A stretch of 64,000 nucleotides of DNA. Source: Diabrotica undecimpunctata. Taxonomy: Eukaryota; Arthropoda; Insecta; Coleoptera; Chrysomelidae. Position numbers and translations under genes: made by a program. Where the stretch lies: assembly GCF_040954645.1 (NCBI RefSeq), contig NC_092803.1, forward strand, positions 83,154,417-83,218,416, given 5' to 3'. The notes beneath the pieces are model-generated. The model saw nothing but the letters and a program-made list of their open reading frames with translations, was not told where the DNA came from and did no database searches. Positions 46,521 to 58,084 of the stretch are shown piece after piece; position 1 is the stretch's first letter, and each line of letters opens with the position of its first letter.

Positions 46521-46928
46521 AAACTTATCACCTTAGCGAATAATAATGCTTATTTCTGTAACGCAAATTCAAAATTCTTCTAAATACATCATCTTCATAC
46601 ATCAAATCTTGATTGGTGCCACCCAGTACACCTACCATTCGCAATAGAAAGTAACGAGAGGCAGCAGAAAACTTCGATGAATAGAAGAGTTCTTCTACTT
46701 TTGCTTAGTGCGGTATAGCATAGTGCAGTTACTTTCTACATGTGAACAATAGCGATGGTTCACATGGTACCGGTAAGTTCACTTCCGATATCATTCTATA
46801 TTGTGGTTTGTTGTCGATGAATCATCACCTGGAATGATTAATTAAAACATCTTTAAAATAAATTAACGAATCGGGCATTGCCTTTTCTATGCGATAAGTC
46901 ATTTTCAGGATTAGTATAATTAAATAAA

Positions 46929-46930
<2 letters not shown>

Positions 46931-46989
<59 letters not shown>
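46931..46989. repeat. (TA)n microsatellite
   Basis: About 58 bases of TA repeats abutting the palindrome at 46991. Confidence 0.95.
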
Positions 46990-46990
<1 letters not shown>

Positions 46991-46991
<1 letters not shown>

Positions 46992-47392
46992 AGAAAGGTT
47001 AATGCGAGTTGATAGTAAAATAAAGGTAAAAGGTATCGGCATAGCTCGCAACAAAGGAAAAAAATATAATAAAATATGTGTATAAGATGGAAGGCAACCG
47101 TACATACGTATTTCTGACCATCGGTGGTCTTCAGTACGGTGCAGCCAAGTTAGAAAAGGAGCATATTAACTTAATTAAGAAATATGAAACTCCTGTAGTG
47201 ATCCTTTCTTAAGTTAATATGCTCCTTTTCTAACTTGGCTGCACCGCACTGAAGACGGCCAATAGTCAGAAATACGTATATATGGTTGCCTTCCATCTTA
47301 TACACATACTTTATTATATTTTTTTTTTCTTACGTGTGAGCTATCCGATACCGTTTACCTTTATTTTACTATTAACTCACATTAACCTTTTT
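46991..47392. mobile_element. Palindromic element with ~190-bp arms
   Basis: The left arm 46992-47182 (gagaaaggttaatgcgag ... gcatattaacttaattaag) is closely mirrored by the right arm 47205-47391 (ttaagttaatatgctcc ... ctcacattaacctttttc), with a 22-base loop (47183-47204). Few mismatches, so the arms are either recent or kept alike. No coding frame. Confidence 0.88.
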
Positions 47393-47608
47393 CTTGTTGT
47401 TTGAAACGTTTTAAACGTTTGGCATTTCTTTCCTCAGGTAGCTTAGCTTCCTCCTTGGATGTGTAGTTGTTGCTCCTGTAGTGATCCCTTTCCAAGTTAA
47501 CATTCTCCTACATAGTCCTACATATTTTCAAGAAAACCAGCATTTTACAACGCGGAGTCAAACCCGGAAAAATAGTGACAGCACATATAGCTCCCGCGGA
47601 AACCTCAA

Positions 47609-47611
<3 letters not shown>
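47393..47611. repeat. Continuation of the palindrome repeat unit
   Basis: ctcctgtagtgatccctttc then aagttaacattctcc at about 47477-47515 repeats the loop and arm start (ctcctgtagtgatcctttct at 47190), so the module recurs with a period of about 287 bases. The rest is unassigned. Confidence 0.6.
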
Positions 47612-47695
<84 letters not shown>

Positions 47696-47704
47696 ATATA
47701 TATA
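47612..47704. repeat. (TA)n microsatellite with GTGTG interruption
   Basis: About 90 bases of TA repeats to the right of the palindrome module. Confidence 0.95.
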
Positions 47705-48454
47705 GGGTGTTGATAAATCTCTATTTTATCTATTCTTATTTTTCTAGGTGATATTTTCAAGTAGTTATATATTTTTTTCACATACATATTCGTGTTCCAG
47801 TTACAAAGAATAATGGTTGATTACATAAAGCGAAAAAATCACGAGACAAAACTTATACAATTTCGTTGATTGGCCCCGTAATTGGCAGTAAAACCATATA
47901 AGTATCACAATCACATGTACGAAATAAATTGACCGAAACTGATCGGCAAAACATAAACTATTTCGATCATTATTTTCGAAATTATCGAAAAAAAAACAAG
48001 GCTATAAATTTGATAAATAATGTGAGTATGATATCACCCAGTAAGGATGAAATTCGTGCTGCACAGTTGAAATTAGATAAATATATCTATTAAAACCAAA
48101 GACATACCCCGTACAAACACTCTAGACAAAAAGTGGAAAATCCGTCGTCGTCGAGTCTCTTATTGGTTGAAAATACAGGTAGTAATGTCAAATAATGTAC
48201 TATATTTCCATAATATACTAGTATTTTAGCCTAGAAGCATAAAAAAATGTACAAGTTTAAAAATCAAGACAGTCGGATACAGCACAATTTGATAAAATGA
48301 TAAAATATATTTTAGAAATTTATTCACTTAGTAGTAGTTTATTTTTTGAAGTTTTATAATATTAGATACCTTACGATAGATTTGTTGTCGCAATTTCTAA
48401 TTTTTTGTGTTTGTTGCTTCACGTATATCTAGCCGGGATACCGGGCTATTTCAT
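47705..48454. other. No gene seen
   Basis: AT-rich; no diagnostic motif. Confidence 0.45.
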
Positions 48455-48912
48455 TATGTACTTTCGAAAGGAACTACAACGTTAAAGGGGTTTTATTGTT
48501 TTCATATTATGATCAATGGACCTCCAAATATAAAAAAAAACCGCGGGATGCTACCACTTAATGGAGTGCGTTTTTGAGAAGAGGGTGAATTTATTCTTGT
48601 GCACTAGGATGCATTTGGGTGAATGGTATTCGTACATATACATCTACAGGAAAGTTGTACAAAATTAAATTTCCTATCGAAAGGTTAAACCTTTAAAGGT
48701 CCTTAAGTTAAACAAATTTTTTTTTGACAAAAATATATTCAACAAACGAACCAAAAAAAAAAGTAACACATGTAATTTTCTTTTTAGTCCCATATTATCA
48801 AAAACGTACTACTTTAAATAATAGCACTAACCGTTTTTTTTTATTTGGGGGTCTATTGACCATATAAAATAATAAAATCCCTTTAACAATGTAGTTCCTT
48901 TTAGAATTATTT
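48455..48912. mobile_element. TIR element (MITE-like)
   Basis: Left aaaggaactacaacgttaaa, ggggttttattgtttt and caatggacctccaaat (48465-48535) pair with the right complements atttgggggtctattg, aataataaaatccctttaac and aatgtagttccttt (48843-48903). Arms about 130 bases. No coding frame. Target duplication not resolved. Confidence 0.78.
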
Positions 48913-49439
48913 TTAGAACATTCTTAATAGCCCAATTATATACAAATACTGACCACATTTTTGCAAATTTCAAGACATTTTACCTATTCAGGAGCCAAAA
49001 TAGAAAAGAATGGATATGGAAAATATAAAGTGAAACCAAAATTGTAAAAGAGACTAAAATAATGCAGCGTTAAGATAGCTAATAAAGTCCTTAGTATATG
49101 TCAAGAAGATCGAAGGAAAGTTGTTTTGAGAATTTTAATTGATTTACATAGCTCCGTTTTACCGTAGTATTATTTTGTGAATTTTATATATAAAAAAACA
49201 TGTTATTAGTGAAAAAAAAACCAATGGTATCAGTTCAAGGAGATATAAGTAGTAAATATAAAAAAATGTTTAAAAAGAACTCATGTTTATTATTTTAAAA
49301 TCGCTTCTTTACTGTGAGGCCGCTATTTGAAATGTCCCTCTGTCGCGTTTAGCTTGTTTCCATCTCCTTGATATTTTGATGGATATGAACGAAAGTCAGT
49401 ACTTTTCATTTTTCTTTACTTACATCACCCCAATTTTCC
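48913..49439. other. No gene seen
   Basis: AT-rich. Confidence 0.45.
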
Positions 49440-49560
49440 AGGAGTCCAGGAAGCCCAATGTGTAGGAGTACAGCTAACATCAAGGAAATGCGTCAAATAT
49501 CTGGGAGTGACACTACACAAATATGGCAGATGGGGGGAACATAAACCAAAATTTTAAGCT
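49440..49560 (+). pseudogene. Jockey/R1-type RT fragment
   Basis: Frame PGVQEAQCVGVQLTSRKCVK then YLGVTLHKYGRWGEHKPKF. The (V/Y)KYLGVxLDxxLxWxxHI block follows motif D in jockey- and R1-type RTs. Only this block is visible. Confidence 0.5.
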
Positions 49561-50566
49561 GCGCTTCTATGAGTCGATAAAGAGACGCTATTGAAGGAAT
49601 TTATACTGGATTTTGTATTAAACCTTTCTCACTAAAATAAACCAGATATTCTTCATATTTGAAGTAAAGCATAAAATGCTTTTACTATATCTGAACCAAG
49701 AAAAAGACACTCCAGATAATAATAAATGTTAACTCTTTTGTCGGGATTGAAACAACTCAGCAGTATATTTAAAAAGATTTAGATCTCTAACCAAAATTAT
49801 TTATCGCTTCCTGAGAGAATAATTTTTTAGTGTTATCTTTAAAGTTGGAGCTTGAATGGTGATCGACTTAAGGTCATACTGCACCTTCATCTGAGTCTGG
49901 TATCTCTCTTAACATAACAGGGGGCTTTATCGCAGGTGATTTTGCATCATATCAAAAAAACGAATAGATAAGGAAGGTTTGAGCATAAAATAGATTGTTA
50001 CGAAGTTGAGTTAAACCCAAAAATATTTGTTATTACTTTTTATTTGCTTTGATGTACTAAAATGTTTAAAATAACCCTTCGGTTTCATGTTCATCCAGAC
50101 TTTCTTCGTTTCTCTGATAAATAATGTCCTAATAACATTGTACTTTTCGTTATTCGCATTTTCTGAAAATTAAAAAGTCTAATCTGCCTACAAAACAACT
50201 GAATATTATGAATTACCATAATGAGCGTAAATAAATACACCATTTGAATGATTAGCATATAATTTTAATATCATTTACACGTCAAGATATCTTACTTAAA
50301 ATTTATTAGCACCATTAAAGGAAGTATTTTCTAAAATAATTAGCTTGTAAACTCAATATAATTACATACAAATAATCAGTCGGATTGAAATTGAGATGTG
50401 AGCAATATCCGTTATTATCTCTCATGCGATTGATTACAAAACAAATTCAGACAAAACTTCATACATCGACACTAGAATCTACCTATTATAGCTATTCACT
50501 TTTACGTTACTCCTATACATGGCCATTTTTGCCTCTCATTTTATGTTCTATTTTTCATCTCTATTT

Positions 50567-50569
<3 letters not shown>
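49561..50569. other. No gene seen
   Basis: AT-rich. Confidence 0.45.

Positions 50570-50571
<2 letters not shown>

Positions 50572-50645
<74 letters not shown>
50572..50645. repeat. (TA)n microsatellite
   Basis: About 74 bases of TA repeats. Confidence 0.95.
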
Positions 50646-50646
<1 letters not shown>

Positions 50647-50959
50647 TTTACAATAACAGTGTTTTGTTTTCAATATTTGTCCTTTGAAATGTTTTGGCCC
50701 TATATATTGTTTAATAATATTTCTTATTTAATCTGTGGATCTTTTTCTGAAATTGCTTTAAACTCTATTCAATTATATTATACATTCAATTCTAAATATT
50801 TGTGTTCTTCATAATAACGTATCTGTTTCCCCATTTGAGGCTTTAGGATTAATGACACTCTCCCGAACACATCTATTCTCTTTCAAATTTTAAGTTTTAA
50901 GATCCATAATATGTTCAATACCCAAGGGTTGAACAATAGACACAGAAATCCCTCCACAA

Positions 50960-51800
50960 TGATTGGAATATTGGAATACTTGCACCATATTGAAATGCAC
51001 CATACACAAAAAAGGAGATATCTTTGAATGCCATAACCACAGAGGAATTACGCTTCTAAATGCAGCGTATAAAATATTTTCCACAGTACTATGTCACCGT
51101 ATAGCACCATATGCAGAACGGATAGTAGGAAAATACCAGGCTAGTTTCAGAGGTGGTAAATCGACAATTCATCAGATTGCAACCCTGAAACAAATTTTTG
51201 AAAACATTGGAATATGGCATTGATACTCATCACATGTTTATAGATTGCAAAGCAGCCTACGACTCTGTGAATAGAGAGAAATCTTCAAAGCAATGAAAGA
51301 GATAAAAGTACCAAATCAGTTGGTATATTTAACAAAACTAACCCTTGAAAAAGTTAAATTTAGAGTACGAACTCAGGGGGAACTTTCTGACCCTTTTAAA
51401 ATAAATAACGAGCTGCGCCAGGGAGACTCTGTTCAATCTCGCTCTGGAAAAAGTAATATGGATGTCACAAATTACAACCACTGGTTCAACATATAATAAA
51501 TCAGTGAAAATCCTGCCTATGGTGATGGAGAGACGTATGCAGTAAAAGAATAAGCTACAACAATGGGTTTAATAATAAACACTGTATGTAATGCGGATAG
51601 AACAAAATAATCCAGCTAGAAAACGCTCCTTGATAGGCCCATTAGTCAAAGAAGAATAGGAAGACCCAGAACAAGCTTTCTTGATAACATCGAAGATATG
51701 AGAAATATAGGAATACGTGCTTGGTAGAGAAAGGCGATGGATAGGAACGACTAAGACCCACGCAGGATTGTAAAGCCAGAATGATGACCACTATGTTCAA
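50960..51800 (+). pseudogene. Non-LTR RT fragment, same broad family as 53.7 and 61.1 kb copies
   Basis: Frame 50963-51223: CTIHKKGDIFECHNHRGITL, LLNAAYKIFSTVLCHRIAPY and KYQASFRGGKSTIHQI (RT finger motifs IxKKGxxxxCxNYRGITLL and QxGFRxxxSTxHQI). In the next frame FIDCKAAYDSV-like at about 51237-51270 (motif A). Then 51293-51450: PNQLVYLTKLTLEKVKFRVR and NNELRQGDSVQ (motif B). The YADD region is reduced. At about 51650-51760 GRPRTSFLDNIEDMRNIGIR gives the C-terminal tail. Internally deleted and frame-shifted. Confidence 0.75.
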
Positions 51801-52639
51801 TATTAGGTTTCTGTATGACTTCAATTAATGTCAGAAGGGATAAATGGAAAGCGTAGATTAAGAGGTTTAGGCCACGTTCAATGCTGAAATTTTAATCTCC
51901 TAACAGGGAGAATAATCATAATTACAGAGAGGTAATCGCGGATTACCAAGTTTCTAAAGAAGTAGTACAGGAAGGTCAAGAACGACATTTTGCGGGATAT
52001 TGATGGATATTAGAGGAGATTAATATTTGTGTGCCCTAAGATACATGATACCTCAGTGACCCTCTTATGACAACATTTTATATCAATCAGAAATACATTT
52101 TTAAACACCCTAAAGGCATAATCACCTCTCACTTTCTTACTCTTGGTATACGTACAAAAATTTCCTGATTTTAAACAGTAATGCAATAACTGGTAACGGT
52201 TTCATAAGCGGCATGTTTCATTTACACAACGTACAAAAATCGTAATAGGTTGTGAGATTACTTGCAAATTTTTCAATTGGGAATAACCGATTACAGTCAA
52301 CTAATTTGTCGTACTTGTATGGCAAAATATTGGTAATGTCGGCCTGATATAATATATGTATATAATTTCCAAAATGATTTCTTATTAAATAGTTTTTGCA
52401 CCGATAAAAAACTATCATTTAGTTTATATCATTAGTTCAACAAATAGTTCATTTACTTTAATATCTAAACACTTTAGCAATATTAAAATGAGAGGGAGAG
52501 CATAGTTTAAGTGTTTTTTTATGTGATATTGACGTTTCTTTCATATATTATGGAAAGCCATTTGGCATTCTCAAGAAGATGGTACTTGATGAATAAGAGA
52601 TTTAATTAGTTGTTAATTTGCAATAGGTCAAGATTGTTT
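51801..52639. other. Mostly unassigned
   Basis: 51845-51975 has short frames (RLRGLGHVQC, RGNRGLPSF) that could be another RT tail; the rest shows nothing. Confidence 0.35.
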
Positions 52640-52850
52640 CCATTCAAAATAATGCGAATACGTCGGAAGAAGTACGTCTTTTAAAAGATTGAGACATGGT
52701 TGTATATTCTTGCCGTTGCATTCAAAAGCGCCGACTTTGGCCTAAAATAAAATTTTAAAAAGCAGGCAAGTAATAAAATTATAGAGGGAGTTAAAGTTAT
52801 AATTATAAATACCTTCGTTGTCGTTTAAATGTTGCTTGGGACATTACTGA
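52640..52850 (+). pseudogene. Possible RT motif B fragment
   Basis: Frame pieces VRLLKRLRHGCIFLPLHSKA and KIIEGVKVIIINT fit RxGCxLSPLLFN...IxGVKVNGxxIN of RTE-like RTs with frame slips. Tentative. Confidence 0.3.
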
Positions 52851-53692
52851 AAAAATCAAACAGAGAATTTGCAAATAGAGACAGGCTTTTTATAGTTCAA
52901 GAAAGTATTAACACGACATAATTGGAATACCTATTCTACTCCTTGTGTGCTTACTTATACTCTGTTCTTGTTTTCTCTTTCGAAATTGAGGCAGGAACTC
53001 GAATACATAAAGTGCATTGCAATTAAAAGTTAAAAAAATCAGTACCAATTTATTTTTACTAAAAGTCATCGGTGTTTGACCTTTATTTTTCGATCACACA
53101 CACTATTAATTTCTTTAAATAAAAAAAAGACTAAAATTATTAATGATTTTCGATAAAACGTTTTGAAGAATGTTTTGTTTTTATTGCCAGTGAACCGTTG
53201 GCGTTGTTTTGATAAATAAACAGCTTTGGTAATCAATTCATATTTTGTAACACTATCTCTTGGGTCTAGACAAGAAGGCCTTGAGTAATATACGGTTATA
53301 AATCTAATGTATCGGTACTCTTCTTAAGACAGTTATGACTGACTGTTCGTCGGTACGTCGATTACGTTATAAATCATGTTTACCGGGTGGTGAATCGTCA
53401 AACTGGTCACAGGAAACTCAATGGATAATTATAAACTGTTAAATTCCTGCTCCACTAATTATTTTAGATCAAAAGTCATGAGATACTATATATAGATGAA
53501 ATCTGTATTGAAAACAAATGTTAAAATTGTTCTATGAATTAAACAGATTCCAAAACCGTGTATTATTGTTAAAGTTAGACCACACGTAGAATGTATATAA
53601 CGGGTTGTGTTCGGTCATCAATATTTGAATTTGCCAATATTTTTATTTCATTATTGTTTAAAAAGCAATAAAGATAATGAAATATACTTCAT
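52851..53692. other. No gene seen
   Basis: AT-rich. Confidence 0.45.
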
Positions 53693-54815
53693 CATCATCT
53701 TTGGCTCGACGACAATTCTTTGTGGATCCTGGCCTACTCTAAGATTCGTCGCCACTCTGTTTGGTTTCTGGTGACCTATTTGACCTGTTTCCATCAAGCC
53801 ATCTTCTTATTTTTAATGTACATAGTCGGTTTGCTTTTTACTCTGCTTTTTCTTCCGACAGGTAGTTAGCTTTTTCGCAATCGTTTTTTCTGGCATTCGT
53901 ATTATGTGTTCTGCCCATCTAAGTTGCTGTTTTTTTGAACGTTACGACCTCTGATCATTAAATAGTTGGTATAATTCGAAATTATATCTCTTGCGCCTCT
54001 GTCCTTAGTTGTTTACAGCTCCAAATATTTTGCGAAGTATTTTACTCTCGAATATTCCAAGAGTCTTTTATCCTTTTTCGTTAGAGTCTATGTTTCTGTT
54101 CCATATGTGAGGACCAAGCTCAGTAGTGTTTTGTATATAATAATTTTAGTTCTTCTTTGGATGTTTCTTGAGTAGAATTGTTTTTGGAGTCCGTAGTATG
54201 CCATATTTGTAAGGTTTATTCGTATATTAATTTCTTCGCTTGTTTTGTTGGTAGTATTCACTAGCGAGCCAAGATATGCGAAGCTGTCAACAGGGTCAAA
54301 TATATGACTTCCAAAGACTGTTTCTCGTTCCTAAATTGCTATACAATCCTTTATAATTTAATGTACCTGGTTTTGTTTTCGATGATGAATATACCAACCT
54401 CTTTAGCCGCAATTTCCAGTTCTAGAAAATATTGCTCAACATATCCTATTATGTCAATGTCATCAGAGTATGCTAAGATTTGTATAGATCTATTGTAAAT
54501 AGTACCACCGTCTCTAATTCGTGTGACTCGGACTGCCTTTTCCAAGGCAATATTAAATAGGAGGCAAGCAAGAGCATCCCCTTGTCTGAGTCCATCCTTT
54601 ATCTCAAAGGTTCTAGAATTCTCTCTCTATTTCCTAACACTGGATTTTAAGTTTGAGATTATCTGTTTAAGTTTTTCTGGTATACCAAACTCACATATTG
54701 ATTGGTATAGTAATGTTTGCTTGACACTGTCGTATGCGGCGGTAAAGTCGACGATTAGGTAACCGGTTTCTATTTTAAATTCTAATGTTCTCTCGAGAAT
54801 CTGTTCTTGACAATA
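53693..54815 (-). mobile_element. Non-LTR retrotransposon 3' half, dead
   Basis: Read on the minus strand from 54815: YLIVDFTAAYDSVKQTLLYQ (motif A), FGIPEKLKQIISNLKSSV, FEIKDGLRQGDALACLLFNI then ALEKAVRVTRI (motif B), IQILAYSDDIDIIGYVEQYF (motif C, YSDD), eroded post-catalytic blocks, and a 3' end at about 53693 in ATGATGATG repeats. The 3' terminus (tcatcatctttggctcgac) matches that at 61086-61110, so both copies are one family. Frame changes at 54600, 54350 and later. Confidence 0.75.
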
Positions 54816-55024
54816 AAATATACTTAGATGAGAAAAAACAGCTATAATGTTTTATTCAGGCAATAGTGCGAGCATTGATAGATCTTTATTTAGCGTAAGG
54901 TATTCAAACAGACCAATTCGAGGTTATACAACAATTCAAATGATTTTAAAACAGTTATACTATGACCGCGATTCTTAATTGTAACTATCTAGTTTTATTA
55001 TTTAAAGAACGAATAAAAAATAAT
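54816..55024. other. Short unassigned spacer
   Basis: AT-rich, nothing seen. Confidence 0.4.
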
Positions 55025-55215
55025 TTTGTACTAAGCAGTATCCCAATCAATTGTAAAATTCTCGTCTAATATAAGCCATAACTCCTGGCGTGATTTTTAT
55101 ATACTCTCCATTAATTCGTATTTTTAATGCTTCAATATCTGTAAATTTTTGGGCTAAATAAATTTTGGATTTTAAAACCCTCCAGATAAATAATCATTTG
55201 GAGCTAGATCTCCCG
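55025..55215 (-). pseudogene. Mariner/Tc3-like transposase C-terminal fragment
   Basis: Minus strand: RSGDLAPNDYFLEGF (the SPDLxPxDFFLWG block with the last catalytic acid), NPKFI, LQILKH and, in another frame, ITPGVMAYIRREFYNRLGYC. This is the C-terminal part of the family whose core is seen at 31795-31940 and whose N-terminus is seen at 60058-60429. Confidence 0.65.
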
Positions 55216-55849
55216 ATCTGCAATCAAACAAGCAATTTAATTGAACCCAGCCTGAGAGATTTGTACACCCCGAAAGTGACGTTCGTGTGTTACAACTCAT
55301 TGGAGAGAGGTGAATTAATTCGTGCAAAAACAAAAATCACTTCACCGCGCTCCAATGCTCCATACCATCCCTTTCCCCCTTATAATACACTTATAAGTAT
55401 CCGCCAAATGCTCTTCATATAGGAGTCCTGGGTACAAGAACTGCAACGTGTTTTGTTAATTTTTTTTGTTGGCTTTCGTCGGTTTTTGTTAGTATTTTTT
55501 AAAATTATTTTGATGACCGAAATGGTGTTGTGTGTTTATTGGGTTTTTTTAATGATGTTAGAATAAGAAAATCGTTAGTAATATTACTTACTTTTTGTGT
55601 GGTATATATTTACTTTCACTTCAGTATTTGCTGTTTTGGACGTTTGTGCTTTCATCGATGGAACGCATCATATCTCATTATCTCTCGCAGTATCGGACTT
55701 GGATGATTTTCTAGTTCTGAGAATTTTGTCTTTCCTTTTCTATGATCATATCGGTCACCCCACTTGTTGTAGTTCTCTGAACAGAAAACGTTCAGCGACG
55801 TATCTCGGTACATTGACTGCTTCTCTTAGGCTACTGTTGTCTGCCTTTT
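55216..55849. other. Unassigned
   Basis: 55555-55855 on the minus strand (SLREAVNVPRYVAERFLF, then decayed) may continue the gag-like remnant to its right. 55216-55555 shows nothing. Confidence 0.3.
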
Positions 55850-56230
55850 CTTAGTTGTTTTACAGACGTGTCCCCATGCGAGAGATACCTACATTAATAT
55901 CGGTAATATGATGCTATTTATTAATCTGTCAATGTCAACTGTCATGGTAGTATCCATGACAGTTGAAGCACTATGTAGAACCTTGCGCTTTCCTTAGATC
56001 TTCGATCACGATTGTCATATGTATTAGGTTGGTTATGCGCTTTGCTTTAACCAGATCCCCCTTTTCCAGGGTTCGCACGAAAATCTGCAGTGGTTTTCTA
56101 TCTCTTTTCCTTGAATACATGTTAGATACAAATAGTATTTATATATCGTATTCGTCGAACAGATTGTCGTAGATGTGTTTTGGCCAGCTCCGTGTGTAGC
56201 AGTACACTTTACTACTACTGACCTGAGCTA
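55850..56230 (-). pseudogene. Jockey-type gag (ORF1) remnant with eroded zinc knuckle
   Basis: Minus strand: VFVRTLEKGDLVK-like upstream, then ITNLIHMTIVIEDLRKAQGS, T-stop, CFNCHGYYHDS. The phrase (I/V)xxxxVxxEDxRK followed by CFNCxxYxH is that of jockey-group gag just before its CCHC knuckles; here the final Cys position reads TGA. Too short and damaged to place more precisely. Confidence 0.5.
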
Positions 56231-56644
56231 TCACCTGATCTCGGAGACGACTTGTTACATTTACTGTTATTATTACACAATATCACAGGTGCAATCAAAT
56301 ATTTATTAAATTTATTAAAAAACTTTTTTTTAAGCTTTCCGTAACTTCCTGGCTATTGTATAGGGCACCCATCCATTAGAAACCAAATTTCTTTTTTTAA
56401 CCTTCATCTGGAGTTACTTCTGCAAGTCTCGATAAAATCTCTTTTTGTAGCAAGTATATAAACTTCTCTGAATTTAAATTTTCTCACAGATGGTTCAATA
56501 ATATGGTCTAACTCTGAAAACTTATGTTTTCAACGCTTCCACAAAACATATTATAATTTATAATCACTACAACTGTTTCGGCATAGTGTTTTTCTCAAGT
56601 AAAGTATTTTTACTATGAGTCTATACATTATATTCTTTGACTGA
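56231..56644. other. No gene seen
   Basis: AT-rich. Confidence 0.4.
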
Positions 56645-57190
56645 CTAAGAAACCAAATACCTTATGCAAATACGGCAAAATATTTGAGTATGACATTAGA
56701 TTCCAAGCTACGTTGGAAAGCACATATTAATAAAAAAAAAGAGGAATTAGAAATTAAGTTCAGAATGATGTACTGGTTGATGGGAAAAAAAACCACTCTG
56801 TCTACTTATAACAAATTGTTATTGTATAAGCAAGTCCTTAAACCGATATGGACAGATAAGATACAGCTATGGTGCTTTACAAAAGAAAGTAACATCCAAA
56901 TTATACGACGATACCAGAATAAATTATTAAGGAACATCGTTAACGCTCCATGGTACTTCAGAAACTGTGATCTTCATCGAGACCTCCAGATGGATACGGT
57001 TTTTCAGACAATAAGTAAGTTTGTCAAGAATCGTGAACAAACCACGTGGATGTCGAGGCCATTAAACTCCTAGACAACGCCAAATATTTTGTATATAGAA
57101 CTAACTTGCTTATTGATCATAGTGAATGATCAGATAGCAATAATCATAAGATTCCTGTTGGAGTTTTATTAAATAAAAAAAAAATAAAAA
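56645..57190 (+). pseudogene. Jockey-type RT C-terminal domain and 3' end
   Basis: The frame begins NQIPYANTAKYLSMTLDSKL at 56650 and is open to 57073: RWKAHINKKKEELEIKFRMM, YWLMGKKTTLSTYNKLLLYK, QVLKPIWTDKIQLWCFTKES, YQNKLLRNIVNAPWYFRN. The order (K)YLGMTLDxxLxW, LYKxxLxPIWxYxxQLW, QxxxLRxIxxAPWYxRN identifies the jockey clade. A stop at 57071-57073 is followed by a poly-A-rich 3' end (57171-57196). 5'-truncated copy. Confidence 0.82.
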
Positions 57191-57264
57191 AAAACTGACA
57201 TCAGTTGAGGAGGAAAGAGCTGTTTGTCTCGGTCATTTAGAATTACATTTGTATTTTTTAATAT

Positions 57265-57596
57265 ATATATATTAATAAAGATAGCTTAAGGCCTTTATTT
57301 TGAATATGGAGGCTTTGAAATTGGTCATTAAAAGAATGATTATGATTTAGAAGGTGAAGTGCATACCTAGAACCTTTTTGTGTTATTGAAAGTCCTTTTG
57401 TGTTCTGCTATGCGTTTTGTAAAGGCTCTACAAATTTAACCGATTTTAGTCTGTAAACAGTCACGAGATATAAGTTTATATACACCACTGTTTAATTGGT
57501 TTTTCTGTTGACTGTTGTTGTTCTTAATATATTTACTTAAGTTCTCGCTGTTCTGAAAGCTGGTGTTATTCTTTCTTTTTTATGTATTTGGTTATA
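57265..57596 (-). pseudogene. Penelope-like element, GIY-YIG endonuclease fragment
   Basis: Minus strand: ITPAFRTAR near 57565, then GVYKLISRDCLQTKIG-stop at 57486-57440 (the GIYKLxC..C..YIGQTGR block, with YIG eroded to KIG), ICRAFTKRIAEHKRTFNNTK and ALHLLNHNHSFNDQFQSLHI then QNKG near 57330. The H-x-L-x-x-x-H order is that of the GIY-YIG domain found at the C-terminus of Penelope-like retroelements. The fragment stops exactly at the Tigger element's end, so Tigger probably inserted into it. Confidence 0.72.
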
Positions 57597-57618
57597 CAGT
57601 CAAAATCGTTTACAACGA
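57597..57618 (+). repeat. Left terminal inverted repeat of Tigger element
   Basis: Begins CAGTCAAAATCGTTTACAAC; partner at 59626-59647. Confidence 0.92.
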
Positions 57619-58084
57619 CACCGGCTATAACGTACAATCGGATATAACAAACAAAATAGTAGTTCCCATAAAATGACATACAAAAAACGCATTTATATTG
57701 CTTATAATGAACAAATCGGTTAGAGCAAACGTATTTCCTGGAACAATAGCAGTTAAAATATTGGTTACAGCGTACAATTTCAAGTACATATCTGTACCTC
57801 AGATGATATAACATCCATTTTTTTCAATTATGACATTTTTACACACTGTATAATAAATAAATAATAAATAATTATAACCAACGCATGATGTAAATGACAG
57901 TAGATACAATGTTCAATATAATAATGTTTCCACATCTTAATAAATAAGTTTAAAAGTGCTATCATGTAAAGTTATGAAAATGGACATTGTAGTGTTGTAT
58001 TTCTCACAGGTATTACCGATATTTAGTACCACGAAATGACAAGTAAGGATTTATTAATTTATGGTTAAAGCACATCCGGGCAGG

